Source of the DNA: Luzula sylvatica
Taxonomy: Eukaryota > Streptophyta > Magnoliopsida > Poales > Juncaceae
Direction of reading: 5' to 3'
DNA length: 64,000 bases
Assembly: GCA_946800325.1 (NCBI GenBank)
Contig: OX326961.1
Span: 8,596,655-8,660,654 of the forward strand
Every line of letters starts with the position of its first letter. The first letter of the stretch is position 1. Shown here one piece after another: positions 47,107-59,457 of this stretch. A model generated the notes under the pieces. It worked only from the letters and a program-made list of their open reading frames with translations. It was not told where the DNA came from and ran no database searches. The position numbers were made by a program, and so were the translations under genes.

Positions 47107-49615
47107 CAATAAAATTAAACACCCCGCACTTATCAACCCGCAAACATCCCGCAGCTGACGTGGCACCCACGCTCCTGCCACGTCAGCTTGTTAAACGGAT
47201 GGAGAAAAAACTCGTTTTACTTGACCCGTTAACAAAAAAACACTCGTTTAACAAAAGAGAAGCCCTTCTCTTTCTCTCTGAGATTTCTCCAGCCGAGCTT
47301 CTCTTTCCTCTCTAGTCGCCGAGGGTTACTACGTCTTTTCGTGAACGCTTAATCATCGAGATTTCTTCAAGACCTCGCTGAATCACCTCGCTGTTTCGTG
47401 AAGATCTTGAATCGCCTCGCTTTCGTGAACATCTCGCTGAATCGATGAACCGCCTCTCTTTCGTGAACATCTATTTGCTACAGATGACTTATACTCGAAG
47501 CAGGTCTCTAATTACTTCCTAAATTCTCTAATTCATGCCTCTATTTCACTGATTCTCGAACATTCTTGTTTTCAATTTTGATTTAGAGGGTGAGAAGATG
47601 AAAAGGGGGAGATGACGATTTGTGGAAGAGAAGAAAAATATGATCGAGCGGATTAAAGACCGTGTTGAGGTTGCCAGATCGACGCCATGGCCATTCAAGC
47701 TCATCTAAATAATTTGGGGATTTTTGTTCGGTTAGGTTTCTTTACCTTTGTTTGAGTATCCATAATTTGATTTGTATAAAAATATTCACTGGAATTTCAT
47801 CAATCTTAGCATGCTTCATTGGTCAAATTTTTTGAGTTATGTTGATCTTTGCATTTTTCTTAAAGTTAGATTTGAGAATTTGTTCAAAACATGAAAAGTT
47901 TTGCTCTTCAATTTGAAAAATAAATTATAGTTGGGTTAGGGTAAATGCCAGTTTGATTAAGTTAATTGGAGATCCATTATAATTTAATTGGGGTTTATTG
48001 GGGAATTATAGATTACAGTCGCTATAAATCATATATATTATAGGCTAAATTAGGGGTAAGTTCGATTAATTGTGAATAAATAGATATATTAAATAATGCA
48101 AACCCGAAAATAAAATTTGCAGATTTCAACATGTACCGATTTGGTGCCGTATGGTACATGAGGGTGTTCGTCCAGTTACGGGGCCTCGGTTTGATTGGCT
48201 TTGGAGCTATGCGGCATGGAAATTGGAATCGATCGTGGCTGGCCTCGAGGGAATTTCTTGAGTACCGATTATTTGTTTTTTTTTTCTGCGGAGTTGTACA
48301 AGGAATGATCTAGTTGTATTTGTTATTTTTTTAAATCGAAAATAACAGCGTAAAAAATCAATTGAGAAATATATTATAATTGTATAAATATGTATTGTAA
48401 TTGTGCTGAAATTATGTTTATAAATATTCTTAGCAAAAGTGTAAATTTGTTCGTTACGTAGACAAAAAGTTATAGGTTTTCTGGACTTTTTAATACATTG
48501 GCAAGGAATTTTTTTGTCATTTGCACCAAAGAACAAACAAATTATTCTACAAAAAATATGACAAACTAACAAAATCATCGAATCTTCTAACAATAATCAA
48601 GCAATAACTTTTGGAACAAAATCATTAATAGTAAAACCTAATTTAATGTTCTAAAATAAAATAAACTCAAAATTTTCGTCAGGATGCCTTGACGGATGAG
48701 ACGAGCTTCGCAACTTTTTTTTGTTCACGGACGTCATCTGACAAAATCTTTTACTTTCGTCTTAGTCTGCCTCATGAGTACATGCGAAAGTTACATGCCG
48801 CAAGATTTCATCGTTATATTTTTCTGCTATTCATTCTCGCCGCCGCAAATCCACGACTTTTCGCGTATTGCCCATAATACCGAAATGTCTCATCATGTGT
48901 GTTAAATAGCATACTTTCCTTGAGATTCTCGACTAGAGTATCTATCATGTGCCTCTACTTCATTAGTTTCTATAGAATTCATCATATTCATCTCTGTGAA
49001 AATGAAAAAAAAATAAATCAAATTATTGTAAACATAATATGCACATGTCCCCTACTGTACCGTGTACACATAATATTCACATAAAATGAATTAATATCAA
49101 GTTATTATGAACATAATACACGCATGTACTATGTACAATTTATAGATTTTTTGTTTGTTTTGAAAAACAGAGTATTACGGTATGAGTAGAGCAGTGAGGT
49201 AGGGCAGTAAACAAAGTAGAACGACTGAACGAGTAAAAAATTCAAATACAGAGTATTGCCGTACCTGTGCAGCAGTGAAAGAACAGTAAAAACAGAGTAT
49301 TGCCGTATCGTAGAACCAACAAACTGCAACTAGAGGACGACGGTGACGGCTAAGAGACTCTACCACGAAACCTGTCAGGATCGAGAGGGAGAGGCAATTC
49401 TTTCCTTTTTCTCCAGCCCTATTTCCTTCCTTCTCCAGTCTTCTTTCCTCTTTTTCCCAAAGATCCATTAACAAGTTAATGGGTTTGGGTGATGTATAAA
49501 CGGGTTGAAGTGATTTTCTCCATCCATCATGTCTGCTGATGTGGCAGCAGCGTGGGTGCCATGTCATCTGCGTGATGCTTGTGGGTTGATATGTGCGGGG
49601 TGTGTAAACTTATTG
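47107..49615. mobile_element. MULE, same family as the eL32 Pack-MULE, different cargo
   Basis: TIR caataaaattaaacaccccg on the left and gcggggtgtgtaaacttattg (as complement) on the right, followed on both sides by gctgacgtggca-type subterminal sequence. A perfect 10-bp TSD gttaattggt lies at 47097-47106 and 49616-49625. TIR and subterminal DNA match 15164-17702, but no eL32 piece is present. Gene-like cargo occurs at about 47270-47740 and 48121-48312. No transposase. Confidence 0.94.
48121..48312 (+). pseudogene. Unidentified captured exon in a MULE
   Basis: An acceptor-like aaatttgcag (ends about 48121) is followed by about 60 open codons starting near MYRFGAVWYMRVFVQL. The GC content is higher than the surroundings. 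Alternative frames also give plausible text (FDWLWSYAAWKLESIVAGLE), so the true frame is unclear. No family recognised. By analogy with the eL32 copy, I infer a captured host exon. Confidence 0.35.
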
Positions 49616-50388
49616 GTTAATTGGTCCTTACTTTCTTTAGTTTATACTAGCATGACCCCCGCGCAATTGCGCGGGGTTGTTCGGGTTTATAAGTAATGTA
49701 GTTGAAGAAAATTGTTGTTCATTTTGTGTATGTGAATTTCTTTTTGTAATCATTATTATATGTGTAATTTAGTGTGTTGTGTGCGAGTGAAATTTTGTAG
49801 CAAAAATCGTTTGAATATTTTAAGAGCCGGATTTCTTGAATAATTCAAACGGTTATTGTTAAAAAAATTATCTATATTTTATACATCATAAGCAAAATAA
49901 GGAAAAAGAACGAATGAGTCGTCGTGAAATTTATTAAGAATCTAATAGATCAGAAAACATTGCTGAAAAAAAGAGTGTTCTTAATTTCACAAATCCTTAA
50001 TTTCGCTACATATTTAGCACAAATATTGTTTGCCCTTTGTGTGGTCGGCCAACAACAAATTTTCACGATGTCATCGCTAACCGTTTCGTTCGAACCTTTA
50101 ATTTAAATTATGTCATGATTATTCGCACATTCGTGATTTGGTATATTTTTAACCCCCTAATTTTTTTTGGATATTGTAAAAAATCCTCTATCTTTTCGTA
50201 AACTCCAAAAAAAAAATTCTTTACCAAACTTTTATTTTAAAATACTCCTTATGGATGATATTAATTTTTTTTTTTCAAAATACCTTCGAAATCTCATATG
50301 TAATAATTAAAACTTATTTTTGTTATTTTTTATTAATTTTAAGAAAATTCATAAACACTTCTTAACATGTAGTGATTTAAATTTTTTT

Positions 50389-51278
50389 AAATTATTACAT
50401 ATTTTGTTTATATAATTTTAATATTTCATTCTTTATTCATAAAAAAACTAACATTAAATAATAATAAATAAACATCTTGCAAATATATTCATAGAAAATA
50501 TCTATTTAAATATCTACTTTTTATTTTAGTTTTCCTTTTATGTATTTTTTAATAGTTTTGTGATATTTTATTTTTAAATATTTGCAAGATGTTCTTTTAT
50601 TAATATTGTTCAACTTATTATAATTTTATTTTAGTTTTTCAAGAAAAATAATACATAAGTCGAATATTTGTAATGAATGAAATATTAAAATTATATAACA
50701 TATAACATATAGTAATTTTTTTTTAATTATTATGTACTACAAAAAGTTTAAGAATTTTTTAAAATTAAAAAAAGCATTTTTTTTAAATGAATACATATGT
50801 AAATTAATTTTTTTTTACAATATCTAAAAATTTAAATTATTACATATTTTGTTTATATAATTTTAATATTCCATTCTTTATTCATAAAAAAACTAACATT
50901 AAATAATAATAAATAAACATCTTGCAAATATATTCATAGAAAATATCTATTTAAATATCTACTTTTTATTTTAGTTTTCCTTTTATGTATTTTTTAATAG
51001 TTTTGTGATATTTTATTTTTAAATATTTGCAAGATGTTCTTTTATTAATATTGTTCAACTTATTATAATTTTATTTTAGTTTTTCAAGAAAAATAATACA
51101 TAAGTCGAATATTTGTAATGAATGAAATATTAAAATTATATAACATATAACATATAGTAATTTTTTTTTAATTATTATGTATTACAAAAAGTTTAAGAAT
51201 TTTTTAAAATTAAAAAAACATTTTTTTTAAATGAATACATATGTAAATTAATTTTTTTTTACAATATCTAAAAATTTA
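50389..51278. repeat. 445-bp tandem duplication inside the Helitron
   Basis: Copy 1 (about 50389-50833) and copy 2 (about 50834-51278) are nearly identical, with a few substitutions and small indels. Each unit also holds an inverted pair aacatcttgcaaatat / atatttgcaagatgtt. Confidence 0.92.
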
Positions 51279-51359
51279 TGGAGTCTTTTGAAAATTTTTC
51301 AAGTAAAGTGGTGATAGGGAGGCATAATAAGGTGTTGATGTGGACGCATGAGATGAGAG

Positions 51360-52110
51360 GAATTATTAATAATGTAAAAAAGGACCGAAATTTAAATTAA
51401 AAATGACCAAAATGTTAATAAAAAGTACCAAAGTGCGAAGTAAAAATGAAAATGACCAAGATATAAATAAAAAGGACTATAATATAAATTCAAAAATGTA
51501 AAAAAGGATGAAGATGTAAATATGAAGGACCGAAATGTAATTTTCTAAACTCAAAAGGACAAAAATGTAAATAGAAAGGACCAAAATATAGTTTTTTCAA
51601 CTAAAAAGGACAAAAATGTAAATAAAAAGGACCAAAATGTAAATAATTTTTTTACAAAGAGGCTCTTGGACCAAAGTTTAATTTTTCAAACTTGAAAGGA
51701 CTAAATGTAAATAAAAAGGACCAAAATGCAAATAAAAAAGGACCAAAATGTAAAGAAAAAGGACCAAATTTTTTTTTTTTTTCAAAAAAGTACCAAAATG
51801 TAAATAAATTATTTTTACAAAGAGGCCCCTGGACCAAAATGTAAATTTTAAAACTTCGAAGGATCAAAATGCAAATATAAAGGACCAAAATGTGGGAAAA
51901 AGGACCAAAATGTAATTTAAAAAAAAAATAGGACCAATTTGAGACCCCTGGACTAAAATGTAAATTTCAAAACTTCGAAGGACCAAAATGCAAATATAAA
52001 GGACCAAAATGTAAAAAAAAAGGACCAAAATGTAAAAAAATTTTAGGAAAAAGGACCAATTTGTAAATAAAAAAGGACCAAAATGTAAAAAAAATATTTT
52101 TTTTTACGAA
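51360..52110. repeat. Degenerate minisatellite, unit about ggaccaaaatgtaaa
   Basis: Some 25 or more variants of 'aaggaccaaaatgtaaataa', with blocks 'aaaggcccctggaccaaaatg' interspersed, next to the Helitron 5' end (on the minus strand). Confidence 0.88.
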
Positions 52111-52176
52111 AAGGCCCCTGGTGACGTGGCTGCACCAGGAGGCTGCAAATCCCCTTCAATTAGTATATAGTATAGA

Positions 52177-52735
52177 TAGATATAGTATAGATAGGGTTAT
52201 ATTTGGAAATTGATTATGTTATCTAAGGCCAGCAAGTACTGGTGTTTACGTACTATGTTAGTGGTAGTGGATATTTAAATTCCAAGGACCAATAAAAATC
52301 CATGATCAATCATATATTAAATCATTTCAACCCTACCGAAGCCACTTAAAATTCCATCCCATATCAGGTAATTTGTGTGAATATAATTATTATCAAGTTT
52401 CAGTATTTTTACAATATACCATGTGTCGTTTTTCCTTATTTTTGTATTGAATTCTATAAATATCATCTGTTGTTTCCATAAATGCCAATAAAGAATATTG
52501 AATGAAGTATAAGATTGGATACGAAATAAATTAGATTTAAAATTGATTGATGTTTTACCGTATCTAATTTTGAGGTGCAAATGGACAAATATTTTTACTC
52601 AATTTATCTTTAATTTTCTCAAATATTACATACATCAAAATAGAAAATAAATCTTCAATGAATGAAAATTTGGAATCTTTTTTTTGATAATTTTTCATAT
52701 CTATGTTTCCTTCTTAATTTATTGATGATTTTCTT
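52177..52735. other. AT-rich intergenic DNA
   Basis: Nothing recognised. The 87-codon minus-strand open frame at 52317-52580 has no domain signature. Confidence 0.5.
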
Positions 52736-52996
52736 GGAGACTTCTATCATACACTATTTTCCTTATCATACACCCATTTTCAAGGGTAGTTGGAGTAATT
52801 ATCCATTTATGAATATTTAAGGTAAAATCTCAAATATATTTTTCAATTAATGTTTGACTAAATTAGAATTTTTTGTTGTTCATTTAAACAAAAATGTCCA
52901 TAAAAAATAAATTTTATGATACACCCTTTTACAAATATAATTAATTGCTAAAATACCCAAAATACCCTTGTAAAAGGGTGTATGATAGAATTCCCC
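52736..52996. mobile_element. MULE-type MITE with perfect 9-bp TSD
   Basis: Left end ggagacttctatcatacac and right end gtgtatgatagaattcccc form the TIR. The 9-bp TSD gattttctt lies at 52727-52735 and 52997-53005. A second inner pair (cacccattttcaagggta / acccttgtaaaagggtg) extends the foldback. No coding capacity. Related ends occur near 43755 and 57820. Confidence 0.9.
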
Positions 52997-53005
52997 GATT
53001 TTCTT

Positions 53006-53755
53006 ATATAAAGCCTGCGAAACATAATGTTACATTTGTAAGTTTGAAAAAATCTACTATTTTATTGCTAAAGATGTTTCGTTCTCAAATAATGGTACGC
53101 ATTTTATATATTTTTAAAATTCATATGAATATGAATATGAATTACTTTTACCCCTAGTATTTACTGCATGCATACAAATCTATTTTTTGTGGTGTTGCTT
53201 TTTTTCGGAACTAAACATATGATTTCTATTTATAATACAATGTTAAACTTGTTCTTGTATTTGATTTTTTTTCGGTTCTAATACCTCTAAAACATTGAAG
53301 CAGCACGTTTTGTTTTTCAATGATTTTTTTAAGAAAAGGGCAAGTAAAATAATTAAAATATTATAAAAATCATAAATATTAAAAAAGAACATAACTGTTT
53401 TATTTTTTCTTATTGTCTAGGCTTGATATTTTTGTTTTTTCTGGTTTTGTTATCTTTAATATTGGATTATGAAATTACCTTATGTTATTTTTTGTTTTAA
53501 AACTGTTTTTATATTATGCTTAAATATTTACTTTTATAAACTTGTTAACATAACTAATATCAGTTTTATTTTAATGGAATTTTAAATGATGCATATCATA
53601 CATTCAAGCTAGAGATCAACAAGAGTATTAAACTTCAATAGAACTTGGAAATATACTTTTTTTTGGAAATATACATACAATAACATCACATGGGAAAAAA
53701 AAAATGTAAATTTAGTTTTTATATGAAAACAAGTCACAAACAATTTCTGGAGGGG
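53006..53755. other. AT-rich intergenic DNA
   Basis: No gene or repeat boundary seen. Confidence 0.5.
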
Positions 53756-53977
53756 TTCGGATATGATCCAACAGTTGTTGGAGGATACTCCGACTAATAC
53801 ATTAACGACCATTGGATTTTGATTTTGATGATAATTATGATATTTCTTTTAAGGTTATTGTTGATCGTGTGTATATCGTGTTAAGAAATTATCATCAAAA
53901 TCAGAATTCAATGGTCATTAATGTATTGATCGGAGCATCCTCCAACGACTGTTGGAACATATCCAAATCTTTTTTGG
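53756..53977. repeat. Long hairpin, about 80-bp arms
   Basis: The left arm (ggatatgatccaacagttgt through ggaggatactccgac to accattggattttgatttt) is mirrored by the right arm (aaaatcagaattcaatggt through ggagcatcctccaacgac to ggaacatatcc). The loop is about 50 bp. Arm identity is high but not perfect. It may be a MITE or a source of small RNAs; no TSD was fixed. Confidence 0.8.
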
Positions 53978-54134
53978 AGATATTTATTATTAAAGACCAG
54001 GAAAAAATTGTCAAAATCATTTATTTTGTTAAACTTGCTCTTAGCGAGTTATATGATATAACATAATTACTTGTTTTTTTCAAACTTACATAGTTATATT
54101 TTTTTTCAAACTCTTTTTTTAAGATAATATTTTC

Positions 54135-57100
54135 TAGGGATGTACATAGATCGGATTGGGTGGGTTTTTATCCAAAATATAACCCAACCCATCTAGAACG
54201 GATTTTCATTTTTCCAACCCAACCCAACCAACCCATGATAGCTATATAAATTTGCAAACCCATCTTGATCGGGTTGGGTGGGTTGGGCGGATTTTTTTTT
54301 TTTCCGTAAATACATATTATAACGATATATGTTCATATGTTCCCCAAAAAAATATGCAATAAAATTTATATTTTTAATTAGATCATCGAAAAATATTTTA
54401 CAAACACATAAATCAAAACTAAATATGCATAATCAACTTCTCATTTTATTTATTATTCTTTCTGACAATAATTATAAAACATTGATTATGCATATTTAGT
54501 TTCAAAATCAAAACTAATTATTTATTTTATGACAAAACTAACATGAGGTTATATATTTGGCCCCTCAAACCCGAAAAAATGTCTCGAGGTGTCATCAACG
54601 TGTCAATTAAGCCTGGCCCACACGCTTCCCCCCCTTAATGGTTCGATTTATCCCTTTGAATTGACCGGGTCGGGTTGACGGGTCGGGCGGATTGACAACC
54701 CCGACCCATATATAAGCCCTCAATCCAATGTTTTCTCTCTCCTCTCATTTCAACACACAAAGCCGCGGCATCCATGGCGATTTTTCAGATCTAGGGTTAG
54801 ATCTGCGGGTTAAGTTTGTTTATAACTTCTTTGGTATTTTTTTTGGTGAGATCTATGTTGTTTGTTGAGATTCGTTTTTTGGTATTTTTTTTGCGAAAAT
54901 AACAGATCTTGTCATTTTTGCTGGTTTCGTTTTGGATTATTTTCGTTTTTTGCTTGTTTTTCCAGATGTATTATTTACTTATTTGTTGCTTTTCCAGATC
55001 TATTTTTTTTGCTGTCTTCTAGATGTTTTTGCGAAAATAACAGATCCATTGATTTGTTGGTTTTTTCAAATTTTTGTACTGGTTTTTTACTGGTTTTGTA
55101 ATTGATTTAGTTTTGTAATTGATTGTATTCGTTAATTTGTGCAAATATAGTTCTAGATTTCAGGGGGTTTTATGAATTTCAGGGGGGTTTGGACTGATTT
55201 CAGGGGGTTTTATGAATTTTTTTTTAATTTTTCAGGGTTTTTATGCAATTTTTTTATTTTGATGGGTTTTTGGACTGATTTCAGGGGGGGTTTGTGCAAA
55301 TATACTTTGCCGAAAAATACTTTTTATCAAAAGTGGGTTATTTTCCAAATCTAAATATTTTCCATGGATTGTTTTTGGTGTTCTTAAATTGTTTGTTTCA
55401 TGGATCTCGATTTTTTCTATTTTTCAGGGTTTGTATGCAATTTTTTAATTTTCTGTCAATTAAAAGGTTTGCCCTAAATTGGTGTTCTTAAATTGGTGTA
55501 ATTTATTAGTATGGCAAGTTTCTCAGATTTTCTGTCCTAAATTGTTTCATGGATCTCGATTTGTCAATTTCAGATTTTCTGTCCTAAATTGGTGTAAATT
55601 TGGTGTTCTTAAATTGGGGTAATTTTCTATCAATTTTTTAGATTTTCTTCCTAAATTGGAGGTGTCAATTAGGAAATTATCAAAAGTAATTAATGGTGTA
55701 ATTTATTAGGATGGCAAAAATTATAAATTTGGAATGTAAATAATTATTCAAAATTGTAATGAATGATGTAATGAATTCATTTAATTAATATTTCAGATTT
55801 TGAATTGATGACTTAATTTGAATTTGGTAAATTATGAGTTGAAATATTAGTAATTTGAATTGATAAATTGATAGATTATGAGAAAAAATATTAAGTGAAT
55901 TAATATAAACATAAATGTTAATTGATTTACACAGTTAACATTTTAATTACAAATTGAATGAAAATAGTAATCAAAATTAATGAATGAAATTAATTGTTTA
56001 ATTGAACAATACCGAATGTCCATCAATAAGTTACTTGTAAAATGATGCTAATTAGTAGAACTCCCTAACTATTGATTAATTTATTCTTGTAAAACATTAA
56101 ATTGAATATGTTAAAAATTAATTTTTTGATTAATGAAGTTAGCTAATTAAATTAATTAAATAATTAATTTACTTATCAAAGTTAATAAACTGCTAATTAA
56201 ATTAATTGTTGTGATTTTTTATTCTTTTATTAATTTGATTGATTAGTAATTCAAATGATAAATTCAACCGTGTCAATTGATAATATACACAATCAAAAAT
56301 GATACATCTACAGAAGTAAATTACCGAATGGTTACCGAAATAATAATTTTGGAAATAATACAACCTGGGCCCCACATCATTATTTCCTTAATAATACAAT
56401 CGGGATTATATTTGTGATTCAATTCGGTAGATATATCATTTTTGTATACACAATTAACATTTGAATTGATTATTAAATTCAATTACTGAAAATAGTAATC
56501 AAAATTAATCAATGAAGTTAATTGTTTAATTAAAAAATACACATAAATATGTTCATTGATACGTTATTTGTGAAATGATGTTAACTAAAACTCAACCTAA
56601 TTATTGATTCCTAATCAAACTGAAAGTTCATATATTAATTTCATCAATTAAGAATTAAAATAAACTTGGTAAAAGAAATATAATTAACAGAATTAATTTT
56701 GTTTGAGTTAATATAATTATATTAATCGTATTAATTAAATTAATTGACATAATTAATAAGATTATTTTTTATAAATCAAGTATTATTTTTATAATGACAT
56801 AATTGATTAACATTCAAATTAATAATTAATTATCATAATAATGATGTTTTTATTATTTTATAATTACTTATCATAATTTGATTGTAATAAATTAATCAAA
56901 TAATAGGTGTATTGTCAATTGAACATGGTGTACCATGTAATTGATAAATTCATAATTTTATTGGTACATGTCAATTGATTTAGTGGGGTCTAAAGTGACA
57001 TGTGCCACCTCATCGAGGCTTCAAAAGTGAGATTGGGGGGCAAAGTATATTTTCCCAACTAATATAGTGATATCATAAATAAATAAATAAATAAATAAAA

Positions 57101-57596
57101 ATCTTACTATTAAAAAACACAAAATAGTAACAAAGGACGAAGTTTACACTTAAATAAAATAAAAAATAACAAAAGAAGAATATTTATTTTTTGTCAGAAA
57201 ACAAAACATGTCATATGATTTAAGTTAAGAAATTTTGTATTTTAATTTGAGAAATTTCAATTACTTGATAAACATAATATTCAAGTAAGATAAAAGAGAT
57301 AAGGTGCTATATAATATTGAAAATTATTAATAATAAATAAATTATAGCAATATAATTTATGAAAAATAGTATATCAGATAATTTATATTAAAAACATAAA
57401 CAATTATTTGGAAATTTGGAATTGTACGGGTCGGGTTGGGTTAATGCGGGTTTTTGTTTCGAACCCGTAACCCGACCCATACTTCCGGTTTTGTCAAAGT
57501 TCCAACCCGGATCCGGCCCAACAACTTCGAAACCCGCAAAAAATGGATCGGTCCGGATCGGGTTGGACGGGTTGGAGAATTTTGTGTACACCCCTA
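54135..57596. mobile_element. hAT foldback MITE split by a MULE
   Basis: Left end tagggatgtacat and right end gtgtacacccctaa. A perfect 8-bp TSD atattttc lies at 54127-54134 and 57597-57604. The arms carry GGGTTGGGT/ACCCAACCC and GGATCGGGTTGG motifs. Without the nested MULE (54545-57056 plus one TSD) the element is about 0.94 kb. No transposase. Same broad TAGGGATGT family as 63390. Confidence 0.92.
54545..57056. mobile_element. MULE nested in the hAT MITE
   Basis: TIR gaggttatatatttggcccc (left) and gggaaaatatactttgcccc (right, reverse complemented). Flanks aactaacat (54536-54544) and aactaatat (57057-57065) match at 8 of 9 positions. The left inner part has promoter-like DNA (tatataagccc near 54709, a CT-rich leader and atggcgatttttcag near 54775), suggesting captured 5' gene sequence of unknown identity. 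Repeats of gcgaaaataacagatc (54893, 55031) and a repeated 'tttcaggggg' block follow. The rest is very AT-rich. No transposase. Confidence 0.8.
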
Positions 57597-57604
57597 ATAT
57601 TTTC

Positions 57605-58402
57605 AACGAGTTAGATGATTATATTTCAACGAGAGAAGAGGGAGGGTTCTGGAGAGGAGGGAGGAGACGAGGGAGAGGGAATATTAGAATGGTAAGAGAG
57701 AAAATTAAGGTGAAAAAAAGTAATGGAGAGAATATTTTTGAAAGAAATGGAGAAAAATAACTAACGATACAAGGTAACAATACTAATATCCAAATTTTTT
57801 TTTTTATCAAAATGACGTATGATAGAAATTCCTTATCTATTTACTTAATATAGTTATATCTTAGTTAGTAAATATTTATTCAAGAATCAATACAAATGTG
57901 TCATTCTTTTTGCTGAGAAATTCACGAATATTAAGAAATTGCAATTTGTTGAGAACAAAATGAAAGAGGAAGAAATAATCTCATCATTGATTTGAGTTGA
58001 GACATGACTTTCATCCTTGTAGAATTGATGGTTCCGTCATTCATTAGTAATTGCAAAACATCATCTGATTTAACCGCCCGTGAATCCATACAGATGAGTG
58101 ATTGATTACACCTCAAATAAATTCTATCTCAAGTTAGCGCAGAGGTGAGTGCAATCTGGTTATCTTAATAATCTTTTGGGTGGACCCGTTCAACAATCCA
58201 TTTCAAAATATCAATTATGGAATTTTGAAAAAAAAAAATGAAAATTCGCATGTGTTTGTTTTCAATTTTTGAGCTTTTTTGAGGAACATGAAAATTAATT
58301 ATTTTATTCGTTCTAAACAAAAATATTGAAAATGTATTAAAAAATATGATAATTGATAATTTCGAAGCTGTTAGTTTGGCTCCAAATATTTCATCAAATA
58401 TT
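57605..58402. other. Intergenic DNA
   Basis: A GA-rich patch (57630-57670) and a MULE-MITE-like end (gtatgatagaaattcc near 57820) without a partner. No gene is supported. Confidence 0.45.
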
Positions 58403-59079
58403 GTGTTTGGCTATGTTACGCGGATACTTCAAAAACGCAGAAGTATCCTGAGAATACGGGTATCCGATACGGATACGGATACGATACGGCTCGGATACGT
58501 ATCGGATACGTCATGTGGCGTATCCGATTATTTTAATATTTTTTTTTCCGGATACGACGGGAATACGACAGGATACGATAGGATACGGCTGGGATAAGTT
58601 CAGGATACGGCTAAGATACTTCATTTAGGATAATTCGGCCAATTATTTATTTTGGCACATAATATTTTTAAATAAATTATAGAAAAAAACTCACTTTTGC
58701 TCCCTGAACTGTACCAAAAAGTGTAAGTTGCCCTCCCAAACTTTAATTTTGTTCACTTTACCCCCTGAATTCTCGATTCTGCTCACTTTTGTCCCTTCCA
58801 TCAGTTAACTGTCCAGTCAGCAGTTAAGTGATGATGTGTCAGTGTGACGTGGCAATTTTTAGATGATTTTATTGATGACATGGCAAAATTTAAATTATAA
58901 AATTACACATCCATTAATTCATTTAATTAGAATCATTAATCATTAATTAAAACCCAAACCCAATATTAAAACCCAAACCCATTAACCCATTATTTGAATC
59001 CCTCTCTCACCCCGTCTCTCTCTCGCTCTCAGCCAGCTCCATTGTCGCCCCGTCGCCATTGTCGCCATCGTGAAGGTTA

Positions 59080-59104
59080 GCTGTACTCTCTCTCTCTCTC
59101 TCGC

Positions 59105-59140
<36 letters not shown>
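59080..59140 (+). repeat. (CT)n microsatellite
   Basis: Two CT tracts separated by 'gcag', just inside the left TIR of the MULE. Confidence 0.9.
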
Positions 59141-59141
<1 letters not shown>

Positions 59142-59457
59142 ACTAACGGTCAATTAGGGTTTTTTTTCTCGACTAATTTTCTGAAATTTGGGTTTTTAGT
59201 GGAATTTTAGGTTATTTTCAGCAAAAAAACAGCAAATAATGGTTATTTTCAGCAAATTTCAGCAATTTAGGGTTATTTTGAGTATATTTTGAGCAAATTA
59301 GGTTTTTTTTAGTCTAATTATGGTTAATTTTAGGTTTTTTTCGAGTATTGATGAAATTAATGACCATGGTATGAAAAACTATTTATTGTGTTTGTTTGAT
59401 TTGTGTAATTTGTATTTAAAAATGTTTTGTTGTGGTTGTTGAGGTAATGACAGGGAC

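Larger units (their letters stand above)
49647..52176 (-). mobile_element. Non-autonomous Helitron, both ends present
   Basis: Read on the minus strand, the element starts TCTATACTATATACTAATTG (5' end at 52176), a typical plant Helitron start. It ends with a perfect 20-nt palindromic hairpin (49657-49676, ccccgcgcaattgcgcgggg), a 6-nt spacer and CTAG (49647-49650). Insertion is between A and T, as for Helitrons (host A opposite 52177, host T opposite 49646), with no TSD. No Rep/helicase frame is present. Inside are a 445-bp tandem duplication and a 'ggaccaaaatgtaaa' array. It sits 21 bp from the TSD of the MULE at 47107. The exact 5' base is uncertain because TATC words repeat there. Confidence 0.85.

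Noticed and set aside
48207..48593. 128-codon minus-strand ORF
   Set aside because: Antisense to the captured exon in the MULE and otherwise AT-rich, with low-complexity residues.
43741..57835. Pairing of the MULE-MITE-like ends 'ttctatcatac' (43752) and 'gtatgatagaa' (57817)
   Set aside because: They lie 14 kb apart with many complete elements between and no matching TSD. More likely separate remnants.
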